64,000 nucleotides of DNA from Taurinivorans muris (GCF_025232395.1 NZ_CP065938.1:1674001-1738000), one strand, 5' to 3'; shown: positions 51,925-61,592, counted from the first letter of the stretch. The notes: a model not told the origin generated them from the letters alone. Program-made: numbers and translations.

Positions 51925-53451
51925 TTATTTCTTCTTATAGAGTGTTCTTGTATATTTTGCCATATTGAGCATGTCTTCCAAAAAAGAGCCTTTGCCGCCC
52001 TTGAGCATGATAGTGGGCATGCTTTCGACGGACGGCGTTTCCGCGTCTTCGTTTTTGGCTTGTCCCGCCTGTTTTTTTTCTTGCGTATTGTTTTCTTTCA
52101 GCGTTTGGGCGAGTTTTTCTTTGAGCGAGGGGGGAGTTTCTGCCGCCGCGGCTTTCTGGGTGGTGTTTCGGCCGGGAGTTTGGGCAGGGGGCTGCAAAGG
52201 GTTTTTGCTTGGAGGCGGAGCTGTTTTCAGTGTGTTTCCCGTGCCGTTGATACGCGATAAGTGCTGCTGTTCCAGATAGTTGAGTTTTCTCTCCTGTTCC
52301 TGCTGTTTTCGGTATGCTTCGCCGTCAAGGACAATGTCCCTGATATTGGATTTGAAGATGATTTGCCGCAGTTCCTTTTGCGAGTCCAGATAACCGGCTA
52401 TGCTCGGGGGAAATACTTTCGAACCGTTCATTTGCAGTAAAAATTCCGCAATTTCATTGACCGGGAAAACGGTTTTCGCGCTTTCGATTATCTTATTCAC
52501 GGTATTGTAATTCGTGAGGGCGAAATTGTTTTGCAGTGCTGTGAAAATAGGGTTTTGCCCTTCCGGAAAGTCTTGGGAGAAAAGTTTTGCGCTTTTTGCG
52601 GCGTTGTCCCAGTTTTCTGTTTCGATATAGGCATGAATGGCGCGTTCAAGATAATATCTGCCCGTTTCAGGGTTGCCCAGCTCCTTGTGTATCCCGTACA
52701 AATAGGCAAGGGAATCGGATTTGCGGGGGGAATTTTGGCTGCTTGAGCGTTCAAAACAATGGGTGGCTTGGTTGAAAAGCCTGTCTTTGTATTTTTGTTT
52801 GCCGACGAGGAATATTTCCTCATAATCGGCATCTTCGGCGGGGGTATAGAAGAAGCGGACGAAACTTTTCTCGAAACTGTGCACGCGTTTTTTCCAGTTG
52901 CTTGAAAAAGCGAGTCTTTTTTCTTCGGTCGTTTTTTCAAGAGCGTTCAGTGTGGCATGGTATTTTTGCAGTTCCTGCGTGTACTGGAAAAGCGAATCAT
53001 TCGCCTTTTCAAGAAGTTTTCCGAGACTGAAAGGATGAATAAGGAAAAAAGCCGCTCCGAGGGTACTGAGATTGGCTTGTTCTTTTTTTAAGAAATCGTT
53101 GTCAAAGGCGGTGTTTCCGGGGTAAAAGACAACTCCGACGGGAAAAAGCGCGCCAAGGGGGTGCAAACGTAAAAGGGAAAGCAAAAATGCGGCATTGAAA
53201 TCGCCTAGGTCATAATCGCATAAAATGAGAGCGGAGTAGGAAAGTTTCGTTTCTTTTTTGGTGAGGATATGATAGAGGGCGTCGGCAGGGGAAGAAAAGA
53301 TTTTTATATCCAGAACATCGATGGATTGGGCGTTGGAGTCGTAAAAAGAAGTGTCTTCCTGATTGGTGATGACAATGAATTCCTCGAAAAAAGGCAGGGC
53401 GGCTTCACTTGAATACGCATAAGAAGAAGCGTCCGTATTTGTTTCTGCCAT
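51925..53451 (-). CDS. Receiver-like plus TPR-like protein, unknown
   Basis: 508 residues. N-terminal about 150 residues look like a degenerate CheY-type domain (ALILCDYDLGDFNAAFLLSL: a D-Y-D-L in the phospho-site position, and GALFPVGVVFYP, but the conserved Lys is not evident). Residues about 210-330 have helix-turn-helix TPR-like repeats (NQATHCFERSS, GRYYLERAIHAYIE). The C-terminus is Pro/Gln/Ala-rich (about 400-470), disordered. It is a member of the U32 gene's operon and is divergent from the REC-EAL gene at 53631, suggesting shared control. Function unknown. Confidence 0.6.
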   Translation of the reverse strand: MAETNTDASSYAYSSEAALPFFEEFIVITNQEDTSFYDSNAQSIDVLDIKIFSSPADALYHILTKKETKLSYSALILCDYDLGDFNAAFLLSLLRLHPLGALFPVGVVFYPGNTAFDNDFLKKEQANLSTLGAAFFLIHPFSLGKLLEKANDSLFQYTQELQKYHATLNALEKTTEEKRLAFSSNWKKRVHSFEKSFVRFFYTPAEDADYEEIFLVGKQKYKDRLFNQATHCFERSSSQNSPRKSDSLAYLYGIHKELGNPETGRYYLERAIHAYIETENWDNAAKSAKLFSQDFPEGQNPIFTALQNNFALTNYNTVNKIIESAKTVFPVNEIAEFLLQMNGSKVFPPSIAGYLDSQKELRQIIFKSNIRDIVLDGEAYRKQQEQERKLNYLEQQHLSRINGTGNTLKTAPPPSKNPLQPPAQTPGRNTTQKAAAAETPPSLKEKLAQTLKENNTQEKKQAGQAKNEDAETPSVESMPTIMLKGGKGSFLEDMLNMAKYTRTLYKKK

Positions 53452-53630
53452 TCCATTCTCCTTTTTGTTCCAAGCTTGAAATTATCCGTTTTTTATCGTT
53501 TTGTACAGTAAAAAGTATCGGATAAAAGAAATAAAAATTTTTTGCTGTTTTTAACTGTTCAAAGTGAAAAAAAAATGCTATTTGATAAGTAATTAATATT
53601 AAGTTAGGGGAATATAGAATAAAAAGAAGT

Positions 53631-56600
53631 ATGAAACAACAAAAACAAAAAGTTTTAGTCGTTGATGATCAGCAAATAAACAGAATGCTTTTGTCTAAGA
53701 TATTGGATAGCCGCTATACCGTATTGCAGGCGGAAAACGGGCTGGAAGCATTCAATGTTCTTGAAAGGGAAAGGGAATCCATCCAAGTCATTCTTCTTGA
53801 CCTTGTCATGCCTGTCATGGACGGGTTCACTTTTTTGGAAAAAGTCAAAAATTCCCCCTTTGCCAGTATTCCCATAATCGTTGCTTCCCAGGCAAACGAA
53901 AACGATTCCGAACTGAAAGCTCTTGAAATGGGCGCTGTGGACTTTGTGACGAAGCCTTATTCTCCGAGCATTATTTTGCAGCGTATCATCAATACCATCG
54001 CAATGCGCGAGAACGCTATTTTAAGAAATACCGCGGAACGGGATTTTCTGACCAAATTATATAATAAGGAAACGTTTTATCAAAAAGTTTCCGAGCAGAT
54101 CCACGAAGACGCGGATACGGTCTATTCGCTGATTTATTTCGATATTGAAAGGTTTAAGGTCGTCAATGATTTCTTCAGCGAGCAAAAGGGCGATGAGCTC
54201 CTGGTTTATCTCGCCGATATTGTCCGTTCTTTTTCCGGAGATGTGAACTATTTCGGGGCGAGGCTCAATGCCGACTGTTATTGCGTCTGCATGCCCCATG
54301 ACAAGGTGAATGAACTGCGTTTTGCAAACTTCGCCATGTCGCTTTTGGATAATTTCCCCGTCAGTTTGAAAATCAAAATCAATTTTGGCGTTTTTGTCAT
54401 CAATGACATCAACATTCCGGTAAGCATCATGTGCGACAGGGCGAAGCTCGCTTTGAAAAGCATTGTGGGCAAATATGACACCTTTATCGGGTATTATAAC
54501 GACGCAATGCACAAAGCCCTCATGGAAGAGCAGGAAATCGCCGGCGAAATGAATACGGCGTTGCGGAACAAGGAATTTGTCATTTATATCCAGCCCAAGT
54601 TCGATCTGAATACGTTCGGCGTGATCGGGGCGGAAACGCTTGTGCGCTGGAAACACCCGGAAAAAGGGCTTATTCCGCCTATCAAGTTCATTCCTATCTT
54701 TGAGAAAAACGGTTTCATCACGGAACTTGACATGTATATTTTCGAGGAAGTGTGCAAGACGCTCCGCGGTCTGCTCGATAAAAACGTGCCAATCGTTCCC
54801 GTGAGCGTGAACCTTTCCCGCGCCGATATTTATAAACCCGATCTCTGCGAATTTATTGTGGATGTCATGGCGAGAAACAACCTTGATCACCATCTCATCG
54901 AGTTTGAGATTACGGAAACTTCCTATACGCAGGATTCGGAACAGCTTATCAATATCGTCAACAGACTGCGCGAACTCGGCTTCGCCATTTCGATGGACGA
55001 TTTCGGCACCGGCTATTCTTCCTTGAATATGCTCAGCGAGGTGCCTGTCGATGTTTTGAAAATCGATATGCGTTTCCTAAAAAACTTCAACGACGCGGAT
55101 GTGAAGTCCAAAAACATCATTCATTTTATCGTTTATATGGCTAAATGGCTTAATCTGCCCGTTATCGCCGAAGGGGTCGAAACCTTGGAGCAGGTCGAAT
55201 ACCTGCGCAGCGTCGGCTGTTACAACGGGCAGGGGTATTTCTTCGCAAAGCCGTTCCCCATTGAGGAATATGAAGAGCGCGTGAGCAATGTCACGTTTGC
55301 GGCTCCCGCTGTTTCTTATAACATCGAGGATATTATTCCTGTCAACGATTTATGGAATGTGAACTCCCGTTTCAGCCGGCTTTTCAATTCTTTCGCCTGT
55401 CCGCTGACATTGATGGAGCTGAAAGGCGATAATTTGGAATTAATCCGTGCCAACAAATGTTTTTACAATGAAATTCTGCCTTGCACACAGGCATTTTCCA
55501 ATGCGTCATGCCATGCTTTGGAGTTCATCATACCTGAAGACAGGCAAAAAGTTTTGGAAGAACTGCAGCAAATCGACGAGAACAATCCATGGCAAAAATG
55601 TGTCATCCGTATAAAATCACCGGATACCGGCAATGTTTTTTGGCACTGCGCGCGGTTCAGTTATCTGCAAAAAACCAATGACAGCAAGCTTTTTGTTCTG
55701 CATATCAGCAATATCACCGATTACAAGAACAAGGAGCTGCTTTACGGATTGCAGGAAGAAAGGATAAACGCCGTTTTCGAGTATACGAAATCAGCCGTTA
55801 TTGATGTGAACATATCGGACAAGCAGTTCCGTTTAAATAAGGTGTGCGCCGGACTTCTGAATATGGACGAGCGTGTTTCCCATTATGCGGAGCTTGTGGA
55901 AAACTATGCTTTTCCTTTTGAGCAGAAAGACGAAGTGCTCGCCCTTTTCGAGGCTGTTTTCGAGGGCAGGAGACAGGAAAAGCCTCTTCTTGTTTCTTTT
56001 ATCCGCAAAGAAACAGCCCGTGTCTGGTATGAGCTTAAATACAAACTGCTTCCTATGGACGGCGATCCTCAGCTGGCTGTCGTTTACCTTGAAAATGTGA
56101 CGCATAAGATCATACGCAAAGAAATTTTCGAACACGAAATGGAATTTAGGGATTCCGTCATCGGGAAAAATTTAAATTATATCGAATTTGAGCTGACGAA
56201 AAAAATCGTTTTGCGCAATTCTGCGAATTTCTTGGCGAATATCGGCTATACAAAAGACCATTCCGTGGATGAGTTTTTCGCCAAAGTCGGAAACACGCTT
56301 ATCCATCCCGAAGATAAATTGAAATTTTTGCAGGTTATGAATGCGGATTCTTTCAATGATTTGCTTTTGACGGAAAATAAGAAGTTCTGTTTTGAATGCC
56401 GTTATTTGAATTTGGGTGATTTCAAATGGATACGGGTGAATCTGGATATTGTCGCTTCTCCCGACAATTCCGAAATCACGGCTTTTTGTTATCTTGAAGA
56501 GCTCGGGGAAGAATATGCCGTTGCGAACATCGAAGGCATGCGCTCCAGACGGGACACGATGACAGGATTTCATTCCGAAGAACTTTTCGCAAAGGTTATA

Positions 56601-57023
56601 ACCAATTATTTTGAACAGTATAATTCCGGGCTTGGCGCTTTGTTTTATATCAATTTGTCGGAAAAATATTCCGGTTCGAATTGTCCGAAACGTTCTTCCA
56701 ATTATTCTATTGTTTCCATGTCCAATATTTTGCGCCAATCGTTCAGGAGCAATGATCTTATTGCGAAAATCGGAGAATATTCCTTTGCGGTTCTTTTGCA
56801 GACCGTTCCGGGCGAGGATATTGTTCTGCAAAGGGCGCAGGAATTGTGCGACGGCATGAATGCGTATAATGAAAAAGATTTTTCCGATAAGATTATCGGA
56901 AATGTCGGCTGTATCATGCTTCAGGGACAAAATTCATACCAGCTTGCTATGGAAAATGTGAAGACCGCTTGCCAACTGGCCAGGCAGCAAGGAGTTAATA
57001 CTTCATATTTGTTGAAAGAGTAG
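53631..57023 (+). CDS. Response-regulator c-di-GMP phosphodiesterase (REC-GGDEF-EAL-PAS-GGDEF)
   Basis: 1130 residues. REC at 1-120 with D12/D13, phospho-acceptor D57 (LLDLVMP) and K108. A GGDEF-like domain at about 139-300 is degenerate (GARLNADCY replaces RxGGDEF). EAL at about 303-550 is intact: GAETLVRW (ExL), NLSRAD, EFEITET, SMDDFGTGYSS, EGVETLEQ and FAKP, so it should hydrolyse c-di-GMP to pGpG. A PAS-like middle follows, and a second degenerate GGDEF (KIGEYSFAV) ends the protein. Both GGDEF domains are probably GTP-binding or structural only. The HPt gene nine bases downstream is the likely phosphorelay partner of the REC domain. Confidence 0.93.
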   Translation: MKQQKQKVLVVDDQQINRMLLSKILDSRYTVLQAENGLEAFNVLERERESIQVILLDLVMPVMDGFTFLEKVKNSPFASIPIIVASQANENDSELKALEMGAVDFVTKPYSPSIILQRIINTIAMRENAILRNTAERDFLTKLYNKETFYQKVSEQIHEDADTVYSLIYFDIERFKVVNDFFSEQKGDELLVYLADIVRSFSGDVNYFGARLNADCYCVCMPHDKVNELRFANFAMSLLDNFPVSLKIKINFGVFVINDINIPVSIMCDRAKLALKSIVGKYDTFIGYYNDAMHKALMEEQEIAGEMNTALRNKEFVIYIQPKFDLNTFGVIGAETLVRWKHPEKGLIPPIKFIPIFEKNGFITELDMYIFEEVCKTLRGLLDKNVPIVPVSVNLSRADIYKPDLCEFIVDVMARNNLDHHLIEFEITETSYTQDSEQLINIVNRLRELGFAISMDDFGTGYSSLNMLSEVPVDVLKIDMRFLKNFNDADVKSKNIIHFIVYMAKWLNLPVIAEGVETLEQVEYLRSVGCYNGQGYFFAKPFPIEEYEERVSNVTFAAPAVSYNIEDIIPVNDLWNVNSRFSRLFNSFACPLTLMELKGDNLELIRANKCFYNEILPCTQAFSNASCHALEFIIPEDRQKVLEELQQIDENNPWQKCVIRIKSPDTGNVFWHCARFSYLQKTNDSKLFVLHISNITDYKNKELLYGLQEERINAVFEYTKSAVIDVNISDKQFRLNKVCAGLLNMDERVSHYAELVENYAFPFEQKDEVLALFEAVFEGRRQEKPLLVSFIRKETARVWYELKYKLLPMDGDPQLAVVYLENVTHKIIRKEIFEHEMEFRDSVIGKNLNYIEFELTKKIVLRNSANFLANIGYTKDHSVDEFFAKVGNTLIHPEDKLKFLQVMNADSFNDLLLTENKKFCFECRYLNLGDFKWIRVNLDIVASPDNSEITAFCYLEELGEEYAVANIEGMRSRRDTMTGFHSEELFAKVITNYFEQYNSGLGALFYINLSEKYSGSNCPKRSSNYSIVSMSNILRQSFRSNDLIAKIGEYSFAVLLQTVPGEDIVLQRAQELCDGMNAYNEKDFSDKIIGNVGCIMLQGQNSYQLAMENVKTACQLARQQGVNTSYLLKE

Positions 57024-57032
57024 GATATTGAT

Positions 57033-57371
57033 ATGATTAATAAGTTACGTGATTGGGGCTGTGATGTTGAAGAGGCTTTGGAACGTTTCGTTAATGATCA
57101 AGAATTGTATTGCACCTGTTTTTCCATGTTCCTTGCCGATGACTCTTTTAATGCCTTGAAACAAAGTGTTGAATGCGGAAATTGCAAAGCTTCCTTTGAA
57201 GCCTGCCATACGCTCAAGGGCGTGGCGGGAAATTTGGGCGCAGGTCCGCTATATGCCGAAATTTGTGTTTTGACGGAAAAGCTCAGGTCCGGCAATCTGG
57301 ATGACGCGATGCATCACGTGGAAAATATTTTCAAATACCGTGATGAGGCATTGAATTTGATAGCGGGATAA
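57033..57371 (+). CDS. Histidine phosphotransfer (HPt) protein
   Basis: 112 residues, all helical, with the HPt motif ACHTLKGVAGNLGA; phosphorylatable His59. Such stand-alone proteins relay phosphate between hybrid kinases and REC domains. Position directly after the REC-EAL gene and three bases before the DHH gene makes it an operon member. A hybrid kinase with its own REC (62716-64000) could be an upstream donor (inference). Confidence 0.93.
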   Translation: MINKLRDWGCDVEEALERFVNDQELYCTCFSMFLADDSFNALKQSVECGNCKASFEACHTLKGVAGNLGAGPLYAEICVLTEKLRSGNLDDAMHHVENIFKYRDEALNLIAG

Positions 57372-57374
57372 ACC

Positions 57375-58367
57375 ATGAAGATTTGTGCGGATGCGAAAAA
57401 TATTTTGGAAATTCTTAAGCGGCATACGGATATTGTTGTGACCATGCATGCGAACCCTGACGGGGACGCTGTCGGCTCCGCTCTCGGTTTGGCATGGTTT
57501 TTGCGGGAAAGCCTGCGGAAAAATGTCTGCATTTATAATGAAAGCGATTTTCCGAACTGGCTTTCCTTTTTGCCCGTGCCTTGCGCTTACGTTACGGATT
57601 TTCGGGAAATTCCTTTTTCCGCTCCGCTTGTTGTCATGCTTGATGCCGGTGAAACGCAGCGTTTCGGTGAAAAGTTTCCGCCGTATCTGGAAGGAAAAAA
57701 AAGCGTCTGTATCGACCACCATTTAGGTGATACGAGGATTGCGACGGAATACAACTGGATAGATCCGTCAATGGCGGCGACAGGGCAGATGGTTGCGCAA
57801 ATTGTTTACGCCGAGAATGAAAAGACTTTCGAAGAAGCGGCAAAAGCCCTTTATGTCGCTTTAAGCTGCGATACGGGCAATTTCACTTTCGGCAACACAA
57901 GTTCGGAATGTATCCAATGCCTTGCGCGATTGGTGGAAACACCGCTCGCTCTTTCTCCGATCAGGGAGGCGATGGATAACACATGGACAGTGCGGAAACT
58001 GCATTTTTGGGGCAAGCTTTTCAGCATGGTGCGGTTCGCTTTTGATGAACAGCTCGCTTTTATTGCGGTTCCGCAGGAAATGTATGCAGAATACGGCGTG
58101 TCAAAAGAAGATTTGGAAGGGTTTGTCGAGCAGATGCGCAAAGTCAGAACTGTGCGTATCGCTCTTTTAATGCGTGAAGAAATGAAAAACGATTCCCCTT
58201 TTATTAAAATAAGCATGCGTTCAACAGGCGATGACGATGTCCGCGGAATTTTGACGCGGTTTAATGGCGGAGGGCATAAAAATGCCGCCGGCGCGGGTGT
58301 TTTTGGAACACCGGAACAGGTTTATGCCATGCTTTATCCCCATATCGGGAATGTCTTGCAAAAATAA
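57375..58367 (+). CDS. DHH/DHHA1-family phosphoesterase (NrnA-like)
   Basis: 330 residues: motif I HANPDGDAVGS (about 25-35), DHH at about 113-115 (VCIDHH), and C-terminal DHHA1 RFNGGGHKNAAGAG near 298. This is the NrnA/bacterial nanoRNase or pAp phosphatase type. In bacteria without Orn, such enzymes degrade short oligonucleotides including pGpG, the product of EAL domains, which matches its operon position behind the phosphodiesterase. The ATG lies four bases after the HPt stop. Confidence 0.9.
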   Translation: MKICADAKNILEILKRHTDIVVTMHANPDGDAVGSALGLAWFLRESLRKNVCIYNESDFPNWLSFLPVPCAYVTDFREIPFSAPLVVMLDAGETQRFGEKFPPYLEGKKSVCIDHHLGDTRIATEYNWIDPSMAATGQMVAQIVYAENEKTFEEAAKALYVALSCDTGNFTFGNTSSECIQCLARLVETPLALSPIREAMDNTWTVRKLHFWGKLFSMVRFAFDEQLAFIAVPQEMYAEYGVSKEDLEGFVEQMRKVRTVRIALLMREEMKNDSPFIKISMRSTGDDDVRGILTRFNGGGHKNAAGAGVFGTPEQVYAMLYPHIGNVLQK

Positions 58368-58376
58368 GGAGTTTTT

Positions 58377-59252
58377 ATGCTGAAAGGTGCAATTTCCGCT
58401 TTGGTTCTGCCGTTCAAAAACGGACATATTGACGAAGAAGCGTATCGTGAGTTTATTGAATGGCAAATCGAGCAAGGCATTGACGGGCTTGTTCCCTGCG
58501 GGACAACCGGGGAATCGGCGACGCTCAGCCATGAGGAACATGAAAAAGCGATTAGGATTTGCATTGAACAAGCGAAAAAGCGTGTTCCGGTTATTGCAGG
58601 CTGCGGCTCGAATAATACTGCCGAGGCTGTTCGCCTGACACAGTTTGCAAAATCCGCCGGAGCGGACGCCGCCCTTTTGATCAGCCCTTATTACAACAAG
58701 CCCACCCAAGAGGGAATATTCCTGCATTATCAGGCTGTGAGCAGGGAAGTTTCTTTTCCGTTTTTGGTTTACAATGTTCCGGGGCGTACAGGCTCCAACG
58801 TGACGGCTGAAACCATGGCGCGCATGTATCATCAGATTCCGGATATGATAGGGGTCAAGGAAGCTACGGGAAACTTGGTGCAGATTTCAAATATGCTTGA
58901 AAAAACAGATGAAAATTTTATTCTTTTATCCGGAGATGATTCCACGGTGCTTGCGACGCTCGCTCTTGGCGGAAAAGGCACAATTTCCGTCACTTCAAAC
59001 GTCATGCCGAAAAAAGTGCATGAACTTTGCGAGGCATGGGAAAAAGGAAACGCGAACGAGGCAAAACGCCTGCATTATTATCTGGAACCGCTGAACAGGG
59101 CTATGTTTGTTGAAACAAACCCCATTCCGGTTAAAACCGCCCTTTTCCTTATGGGCAAAATGAGCGCGGAATTTCGTTTGCCTTTGTGCGATATGCGGGA
59201 AGCGACGCTGGCGGTTCTGAAAAAGATCATGCAGGATATGAAATTGATTTAG
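58377..59252 (+). CDS. dapA: 4-hydroxy-tetrahydrodipicolinate synthase
   Basis: Condenses pyruvate and aspartate semialdehyde, the branch to diaminopimelate and lysine. 291 residues with GTTGESATLSHEEHE, YNVPGRTGSN (Tyr of the proton relay) and the Schiff-base lysine GVKEATGN at residue 161, matching the E. coli numbering. Beginning nine bases after the DHH gene, it shares that operon. A strong terminator follows. Confidence 0.97.
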   Translation: MLKGAISALVLPFKNGHIDEEAYREFIEWQIEQGIDGLVPCGTTGESATLSHEEHEKAIRICIEQAKKRVPVIAGCGSNNTAEAVRLTQFAKSAGADAALLISPYYNKPTQEGIFLHYQAVSREVSFPFLVYNVPGRTGSNVTAETMARMYHQIPDMIGVKEATGNLVQISNMLEKTDENFILLSGDDSTVLATLALGGKGTISVTSNVMPKKVHELCEAWEKGNANEAKRLHYYLEPLNRAMFVETNPIPVKTALFLMGKMSAEFRLPLCDMREATLAVLKKIMQDMKLI

Positions 59253-59259
59253 AGAGTTT

Positions 59260-59287
59260 CCCCCGAATTTTTCGGGGGATTTTTTTG
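59260..59287 (+). terminator. Terminator after dapA
   Basis: CCCCCGAA (59260-59267) pairs with TTCGGGGG (59271-59278), 3-base loop, then seven T. Confidence 0.93.
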
Positions 59288-59302
59288 TGCTGAAGCGGAC
59301 AA

Positions 59303-59334
59303 TAAAAAAAGCCCCTGCAAAAGCAAGGGCTTTT
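59303..59334 (-). terminator. Terminator after lpd
   Basis: AAAAGCCC (59307-59314) pairs with GGGCTTTT (59327-59334) with an inner TGC/GCA; the minus-strand transcript ends in a T run. Confidence 0.9.
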
Positions 59335-59355
59335 CCATTTATGGGAATGTGTCGA

Positions 59356-60777
59356 TTATAACATTCTGTGTGCGGCTTCAAACACGCCTTCCGCAAGGGT
59401 TGGGTGGGAGTGAATGGTGTGGGCGATATCCGCAACTGTTGCGCCCATTTGCATTGCCATGGTGACTTCCGCGATAATATCGGAAGAGTGGGCGCCTGCA
59501 AGGTGGGCACCGAGAACTTTATTGGTTTTGCAGTCGACAATAAGTTTGAATGCGCCGGCAAGCTGACCCATTGCTTGGGCTTTGCCAAGTTCGCGGAATT
59601 GGAAGATTTCGACTTTGTAGTCGGTACCTTCGACAAGACCTTGTTTCTTGAGTTGGAGTTCGGAAGCACCGACAGTGCCGATTTCAGGGGTGACAAATAC
59701 GGCGGAAGGAACAACGCTGTAATCTTGTGCAACTTTCTTGTCACCGAGGATATTCTGAACAACTGTCAAACCTTCGGCAACAGCCATGTGTGCAAGCATG
59801 ATTTTGGCAGGTCCCAAAATATCACCAATAGCCCAGATATGAGGAATACTGGTTTCAAGGTATTCGTTTGCTACGATATAGCCGCGGTTGAGTTCCATAC
59901 CGATTTCTTCAAGTCCGAGACCTTTGCTGTTTGCAGAACGGCCAACAGCGGAAATAACAACGTCAGCTTCCGCAAATGCCGGTTCGCCCGGAGTTGCCGG
60001 CGGACAGAAAGGAGAGTCCACAACTTTTGCTTTAACTTTGCCGTCAACGATTTCAACGGATTCAACAACACGTCTGACTTCGGTTTTGATACCGGCTTTT
60101 TTCATTTCACGGGTAAGAATTTTGCTCATTTCTTCGTCAAGGCTCGGAACGGGAAGAACTCTGTCGGCGCCTTCGATGATGGTTACTTTTGAACCAAAAG
60201 TATTGAAGACCATCGCAAGTTCGGAACCGATAACGCCGCCGCCTACAATGATAATGCTTTTAGGCACATATTGGAGAAGGAGGGCATCATCGGAAGAAAG
60301 AATGTATTTGTGGTCGACAGGAAGGCTGGGAAGGTTGAGCGGGGAAGAGCCGGTTGCGATAATGATGTCATCGCTTTCCACTTTTTCAACGGAGCCGTCG
60401 GCTTTGGTGACTTCAACAAGGTTTGCGCTGATAACTTTGGCGGTTCCCATGATAAGGTTGACTTTAAGCTGTGCGGCTGTTTTTTCCAGACCGCCGCGAA
60501 GAACGGAAGAAACCTTTTCTTTGCGGGCGATTACTGCCGGCATGTCGACAGTCGCTTCACCGGCAACATTGATGCCGTATTCTTTAGCTTGGTGAATGGT
60601 TTCATACGCTTCGGCAGAAGACTTCAAAGTTTTTGTGGGAATGCAGCCGCAGTTGAGGCATGTGCCGCCAAGCCATTTCGCTTCGATAAGGGTAACGCTC
60701 GCACCTTTTTTTGCAGCGTCGAATGCAGCGGTATATCCTCCGGGACCCGCACCGATGACAGTGATACGTTTACTCAT
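59356..60777 (-). CDS. lpd: Dihydrolipoyl dehydrogenase
   Basis: Re-oxidises lipoyl groups of the glycine cleavage H protein or 2-oxo acid dehydrogenases, giving NADH. The 473-residue flavoprotein has the FAD-binding GAGPGGYTAAFDA, the redox disulfide GGTCLNCGCIPTK (about 36-48), the NAD-binding GGGVIGSELA and the C-terminal AHTIHSHPTLAE with catalytic His-Glu. gcvH lies nearby at 62.2 kb, so glycine cleavage is one probable use. Confidence 0.97.
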   Translation of the reverse strand: MSKRITVIGAGPGGYTAAFDAAKKGASVTLIEAKWLGGTCLNCGCIPTKTLKSSAEAYETIHQAKEYGINVAGEATVDMPAVIARKEKVSSVLRGGLEKTAAQLKVNLIMGTAKVISANLVEVTKADGSVEKVESDDIIIATGSSPLNLPSLPVDHKYILSSDDALLLQYVPKSIIIVGGGVIGSELAMVFNTFGSKVTIIEGADRVLPVPSLDEEMSKILTREMKKAGIKTEVRRVVESVEIVDGKVKAKVVDSPFCPPATPGEPAFAEADVVISAVGRSANSKGLGLEEIGMELNRGYIVANEYLETSIPHIWAIGDILGPAKIMLAHMAVAEGLTVVQNILGDKKVAQDYSVVPSAVFVTPEIGTVGASELQLKKQGLVEGTDYKVEIFQFRELGKAQAMGQLAGAFKLIVDCKTNKVLGAHLAGAHSSDIIAEVTMAMQMGATVADIAHTIHSHPTLAEGVFEAAHRML

Positions 60778-61141
60778 AACAACCTCTTCATATTATTATA
60801 AAATTTGCTAAACTAAATGTTTGCAGAATTTTTATGGCACAGACATATCCGTTGTCCGCTCCGTGATAGTATTCACAAATACAAATTAAAGCAAGTTCTT
60901 TTCCTAAGATTTTTTTGGCTTTTTTTGGAATAATGCATGCATCAGTCCTTCTAAAGCATGCATTATCTTCATCTAACTATGCTAAAATAAAAAACTAAAT
61001 TTAATAAAGGGATTGGGCATAAAAAATTGAAAATTTTGTTATTTTTGTCACAAAATGCTTGACAAAATTTTTCCGCACGGCTAGAAAGATTTCATTGCTT
61101 TGCTGAAACAGAGTAAATATCATTATTTAGGAGAATTTAAA
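60778..61141. promoter_or_regulatory. Divergent regulatory region, lpd / OsmC-family gene
   Basis: ATAATGCATGC (60930-60940) and GCATGCATTAT (60956-60966) form a perfect 11-bp inverted repeat with a 15-base spacer. For the plus-strand gene a good sigma70 pair is seen: TTGACA (61059-61064), 17 bases, TAGAAA (61082-61087). An AGGAG ribosome site follows. Confidence 0.65.
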
Positions 61142-61549
61142 ATGGCACTTTTTAAATCAGAATATCTTGGCGATTTGCAAGTAACCTGCACAAATACCGT
61201 AAGCGGCGCTTCCATTACCACCGATGCTTTCCTCGGTTATCAAAATAAGGGTGATTTGCTGAACCCTATCGACCTTTGCGTTGCGTCTTTGTGCTGCTGC
61301 TCCCTTTCAATGGTTGGCACGTATGCAGATAACCATGAAATTGATATTGACGGAGCATATTCTGAATGTGATTATGAAGTTGCTGTTAATCCTAAGCGCA
61401 TTACCAAAATCACCCTTACTTTCGTAATGCCTAAGGATAAAGAATATTCTGACAAAGAAAAAATGATGCTTGAAAAAGTTGCTGTTTCCTGCGGCGTACA
61501 CCATAGCTTAAGCCATGATATTGAACAAGTTTTCCATTTTAGCTGGTAA
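61142..61549 (+). CDS. OsmC-family protein
   Basis: 135 residues with the OsmC fold: NPIDLCVASLCCCSLSMVGT (C46 and a C51-C53 cluster) and CGVHHSLSHDIE (C115). Classical OsmC/Ohr peroxidases use two cysteines to reduce organic hydroperoxides; the extra cysteines here are unusual, so peroxidase function is probable but not certain. The start at 61142 has AGGAGAAT seven bases upstream and a consensus promoter further up. Divergent from lpd, which could supply reducing power. Confidence 0.88.
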   Translation: MALFKSEYLGDLQVTCTNTVSGASITTDAFLGYQNKGDLLNPIDLCVASLCCCSLSMVGTYADNHEIDIDGAYSECDYEVAVNPKRITKITLTFVMPKDKEYSDKEKMMLEKVAVSCGVHHSLSHDIEQVFHFSW

Positions 61550-61592
61550 TAACCGTTATTTTGGAAATAATTGACTTCCATAAATACGAGCA

